DNA from: Eubacteriaceae bacterium
Lineage (GTDB): Bacteria > Bacillota > Clostridia > Eubacteriales > Anaerofustaceae
DNA length: 6,980 bases
Direction: 5' to 3'
Assembly (NCBI GenBank): GCA_017613995.1
Contig: JAGACT010000248.1
Coordinates: 1-6,980 of the forward strand
The translations under genes were made by a program, and so were the position numbers. The notes under the pieces are model-generated. The model was given only the letters and a program-made list of their open reading frames with translations. It ran no database searches and was not told the DNA's origin. Shown piece by piece: positions 5,472 to 6,980 of the stretch (position 1 is its first letter; every line of letters begins with the position of its first letter).

Positions 5472-5723
5472 TTAGTCTGTGGTGTAGGGCAGCAGTGCGA
5501 TGTTTCTTGCGATCTTCACAGCGCTGGTGACCTGTCTCTGATGCTTGGCGCAGGTGCCTGTGGCCCTTCTGGGAAGGATCTTGTAGCGCTCCGAGACATA
5601 CTTTCTCAGAAGAGCGACGTCCTTGTAATCCACATGCTCGATATTGTTTTCGCAGAAGTAGCAGACCTTCTTCCTGCGTCTGTAATCATTTTTCTGATAT
5701 TCCTTCTTTTCAGGTGCTGACAT
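5472..5723 (-). CDS. rpsR: 30S ribosomal protein S18
   Basis: An 83-residue S18, the small-subunit protein that pairs with S6 on the platform of the 30S ribosome and contacts 16S rRNA. Family blocks include RRRKKVCYFC (15-24), the DYKDVALLRKYVSERYKILP stretch (32-51) and PRRATGTCAKHQRQVTSAVKIARNIALLPY. Cys21, Cys24, Cys58 and His61 make it the zinc-binding form of S18. AAAGGAAC stands seven bases before the ATG. It is the last gene of the rpsF-ssb-rpsR operon, 27 bases after ssb, and is followed by a strong terminator. Confidence 0.98.
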   Translation of the reverse strand: MSAPEKKEYQKNDYRRRKKVCYFCENNIEHVDYKDVALLRKYVSERYKILPRRATGTCAKHQRQVTSAVKIARNIALLPYTTD

Positions 5724-5750
5724 TTCGATTGTTCCTTTCTTTAGAATAGG

Positions 5751-6194
5751 TTAGAACGGAAGGCTGAGGTCATCGATCTCCTCGAATTCGTCGAGGGGAA
5801 CTCCGTATCCCGGATCCTGCTGTGTCTGGCTCTGGTAAGGCGTATCCTGTCTCTGAGCCGACTGGGACTGGTTCTGGGAATTGCCGAGGAAGAACTGTAC
5901 CTCGTCGGCAACGACCTCCGTAACATAACGCTTCGTACCGTCATTGGCATCATAGCTTCTGACCTGAAGACGTCCGGTGACTGCGCACATGGAACCCTTG
6001 TTAAGGAATCTCTCGCACAGTTCGGCGGTCTTTCTCCATACCACGATGGGAATGAAGTCGGCCTCCCTTTCACCGTTCTGGTTCTTGTATGTACGATCCA
6101 CTGCGAGGGTGAAGTTCGCCACCTTGGTGTCTCCGACGCTCCTCACATCGGGATCTCTGGTGAGTCTTCCGATAAGAATTACTTTGTTTACCAT
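5751..6194 (-). CDS. ssb: Single-stranded DNA-binding protein
   Basis: A 147-residue SSB that coats single-stranded DNA in replication, repair and recombination, normally as a tetramer. The OB-fold occupies about 1-105, starting MVNKVILIGRLTRDPDVR and including Trp53 in FIPIVVWRKTAE and VTGRLQVRSYD. A Gln/Ser-rich flexible linker follows (about 106-132), then the acidic tip ending DDLSLPF, the partner-docking peptide typical of Firmicutes. It lies between rpsF (22-base gap) and rpsR (27-base gap), the usual operon order, so it should be made from the rpsF promoter. The ribosome binding site (AAAGGT) is weaker than that of rpsF. Confidence 0.98.
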   Translation of the reverse strand: MVNKVILIGRLTRDPDVRSVGDTKVANFTLAVDRTYKNQNGEREADFIPIVVWRKTAELCERFLNKGSMCAVTGRLQVRSYDANDGTKRYVTEVVADEVQFFLGNSQNQSQSAQRQDTPYQSQTQQDPGYGVPLDEFEEIDDLSLPF

Positions 6195-6216
6195 AACATG
6201 TTTACCTTTTTGATGC

Positions 6217-6501
6217 TTATGCCTCTACCTTTACGTAGATGCCTCTTAAAATGTTCTCTGTGATCCTGTAGATGTGGTTGAGCTCATCAAGGACCTTGGG
6301 CTCTGACTCGAACTGTACGAGTACGAAGTAACCTTCGCTCTGCTTGTTGATGTCATAGGCAAGCTTTCTCTTGCCCCACTTGTCAGTCGCCTTTACCTCG
6401 CCTGCGGCTGAGATGATATCGGTCACCTTTGCGACCTCGGCATCGATCTCTTCCTCTGTGCAGTTGGGATTGATGATGAACAGAGTCTCATATGAATTCA
6501 T
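6217..6501 (-). CDS. rpsF: 30S ribosomal protein S6
   Basis: A 94-residue S6, which forms a heterodimer with S18 on the 30S platform. The sequence begins with the family block SYETLFIINPN (3-13), contains KWGKRKLAYDINKQSEGYFV (41-60) and ends after YRITENILRGIYVKVEA; length matches the family. An almost perfect Shine-Dalgarno site, AGAAGGAGGT, lies nine bases before the ATG. It is the first gene of rpsF-ssb-rpsR and follows an extended -10 promoter with a short structured leader. Confidence 0.98.
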   Translation of the reverse strand: MNSYETLFIINPNCTEEEIDAEVAKVTDIISAAGEVKATDKWGKRKLAYDINKQSEGYFVLVQFESEPKVLDELNHIYRITENILRGIYVKVEA

Positions 6502-6526
6502 GCGATTTTTACCTCCTTCTGGACTA

Positions 6527-6544
6527 TTGGGGGAATATCCCCAA
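6527..6544 (-). promoter_or_regulatory. Hairpin in the rpsF leader
   Basis: In the minus-strand transcript, TTGGGG and CCCCAA pair (6 bp, six-base loop) just after the predicted start site and before the Shine-Dalgarno sequence. Leaders of rpsF operons in many bacteria carry an RNA site bound by the S6:S18 complex for feedback control. Whether this hairpin is that site is unclear; the CCG-bulge feature of the known motif was not identified. Confidence 0.35.
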
Positions 6545-6557
6545 GGATACGCATGAT

Positions 6558-6585
6558 ATTATATCATCTTTTCGATCCAATGCAA
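6558..6585 (-). promoter_or_regulatory. Promoter of the rpsF-ssb-rpsR operon
   Basis: On the minus strand: TTGCAT (6580-6585, four of six to TTGACA), a 16-base spacer, then TATAAT (6558-6563) with an extended TG (6565-6566). The start site should be near 6551, giving a leader of about 50 bases to rpsF. ATCCA and TGGAT flank the -35 hexamer symmetrically (6575-6590). Confidence 0.8.
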
Positions 6586-6683
6586 TGGATGAAACGCATT
6601 TTTTATCATGATCCCGCCTATATCGCGGCATCACGGCGATCCGCGGCAGAATGTATCAGCCTCGGACACTGCCGGGGGCGCAC

Positions 6684-6713
6684 AAATAAAAATGGTGCCC
6701 TTAAAAAGGCACC
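6684..6713 (-). terminator. Terminator of the gene entering from the right
   Basis: On the minus strand, GGTGCC (6708-6713) and GGCACC (6694-6699) form a stem over a T-rich loop and are followed by ATTTTTATTT. It lies about 60 bases past the stop of the partial gene at the right edge and before the rpsF promoter. Plus-strand reading also shows a short T run (GTTTTC), so slight bidirectional activity is possible. A separate palindrome, AGCCCGG-G-CCGGGCT (6720-6734), sits just before it in transcription order. Confidence 0.75.
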
Positions 6714-6732
6714 GTTTTCAGCCCGGGCCGGG

Positions 6733-6744
6733 CTGTGATCACAG
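6733..6744. repeat. Perfect 12-bp palindrome CTGTGATCACAG
   Basis: A perfect palindrome without a spacer, located between the stop of the right-edge gene and its terminator. Such a site could bind a dimeric protein, but its 3' location argues against a promoter operator. No function is claimed. Confidence 0.3.
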
Positions 6745-6775
6745 GCGAAGGATACTTCCTTTGGGTATGCCGGCC

Positions 6776-6980
6776 TCACTTTCTGAGGGCCCTGGCGAAT
6801 ACCGCGTTGGTGAACTCCCGGGTGGTGTCCGGAAGATCGCTCTTGAGCCTGGAGGCTATGGCGTCCTCCACCTTCTTCTTGCTCCTGGCGATGATGTCGT
6901 CGGGCAGGATGAAGCGGTTCTCGTCGTCGAAATGCGAGAGTATCTGCTTTATCACGTCTTCGATGTCGTAGACCCTGTCC
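6776..6980 (-). CDS. C-terminal 67 residues of an unrecognised protein
   Basis: An open frame enters from the right edge and ends at TGA (6776-6778). The 67 visible residues run DRVYDIEDVIKQILSHFDDE, then RFILPDDIIARSKKKVEDAI, and end DLPDTTREFTNAVFARALRK. The segment is charged, looks helical, and has no membrane segment or cysteine. Third-position GC preference matches the neighbouring chromosomal genes, and a rho-independent terminator follows, so it is a real gene end. I do not recognise the family. The start and most of the protein lie outside the window. Confidence 0.75.
   Translation of the reverse strand, partial: DRVYDIEDVIKQILSHFDDENRFILPDDIIARSKKKVEDAIASRLKSDLPDTTREFTNAVFARALRK

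Noticed and set aside
6733..6744. CTGTGATCACAG as a CRP-type site
   Set aside because: CRP sites need a six-base spacer between TGTGA and TCACA; this palindrome has none and lies at a gene's 3' end.
1..6980. CRISPR arrays, tRNA or rRNA genes
   Set aside because: No regularly spaced repeats, cloverleaf-like segments or rRNA-like stretches were seen on either strand.

Overview
This window looks like chromosomal DNA of a Gram-positive, Clostridia-like Firmicute. That is inferred from the rpsF-ssb-rpsR operon, strong AGGAGG-type ribosome binding sites, GTG and TTG starts, TGn-TATAAT promoters and an ECF sigma operon with LiaI/TM2-type membrane genes. The exact genus cannot be named. Most of the window is GC-rich. 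The first 1.7 kb is visibly more AT-balanced and is mobile-element DNA.

Layout: (1) 1-1610, minus strand: a TnpB-type RNA-guided nuclease gene, open from its ATG to the left window edge, belonging to the variant lineage with an ESYTSKA block in place of the zinc finger. Two G/C-rich hairpins at its 3' end (3-45) are candidate omega-RNA scaffold. Its promoter, a nested hairpin structure (1722-1766) and a perfect 12-bp hairpin with a plus-strand T tract (1786-1820) fill the gap before the next gene. No tnpA is present. (2) 1829-3604, minus strand: a four-gene operon (ECF sigma factor, putative one-TM anti-sigma factor, TM2-like membrane protein, LiaI/LiaF-like membrane protein) in which every junction is a 4-base stop/start overlap. 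(3) 3605-3821: a divergent promoter region. (4) 3822-5426, plus strand: a fused membrane-domain/spermidine-synthase-like protein starting at TTG. (5) 5472-6501, minus strand: rpsF-ssb-rpsR, with an extended -10 promoter, a leader hairpin and a UACG-loop terminator facing the convergent neighbour. (6) 6776-6980, minus strand: the C-terminal 67 residues of an unrecognised protein, followed by its terminator.

How the parts relate: the sigma operon looks like a self-contained envelope-stress module, with the regulator translationally coupled to its membrane partners. The divergent spermidine-synthase-like gene shares an intergenic region with it, and the two promoters carry the same TCTGACG block in mirrored orientation, which hints at co-regulation. 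The ribosomal/SSB operon is ordinary housekeeping. The most interesting part is the left end: an intact variant TnpB with a candidate guide-RNA scaffold embedded in its coding end. Whether this is an active, dormant or repurposed element depends on sequence just beyond the left edge.
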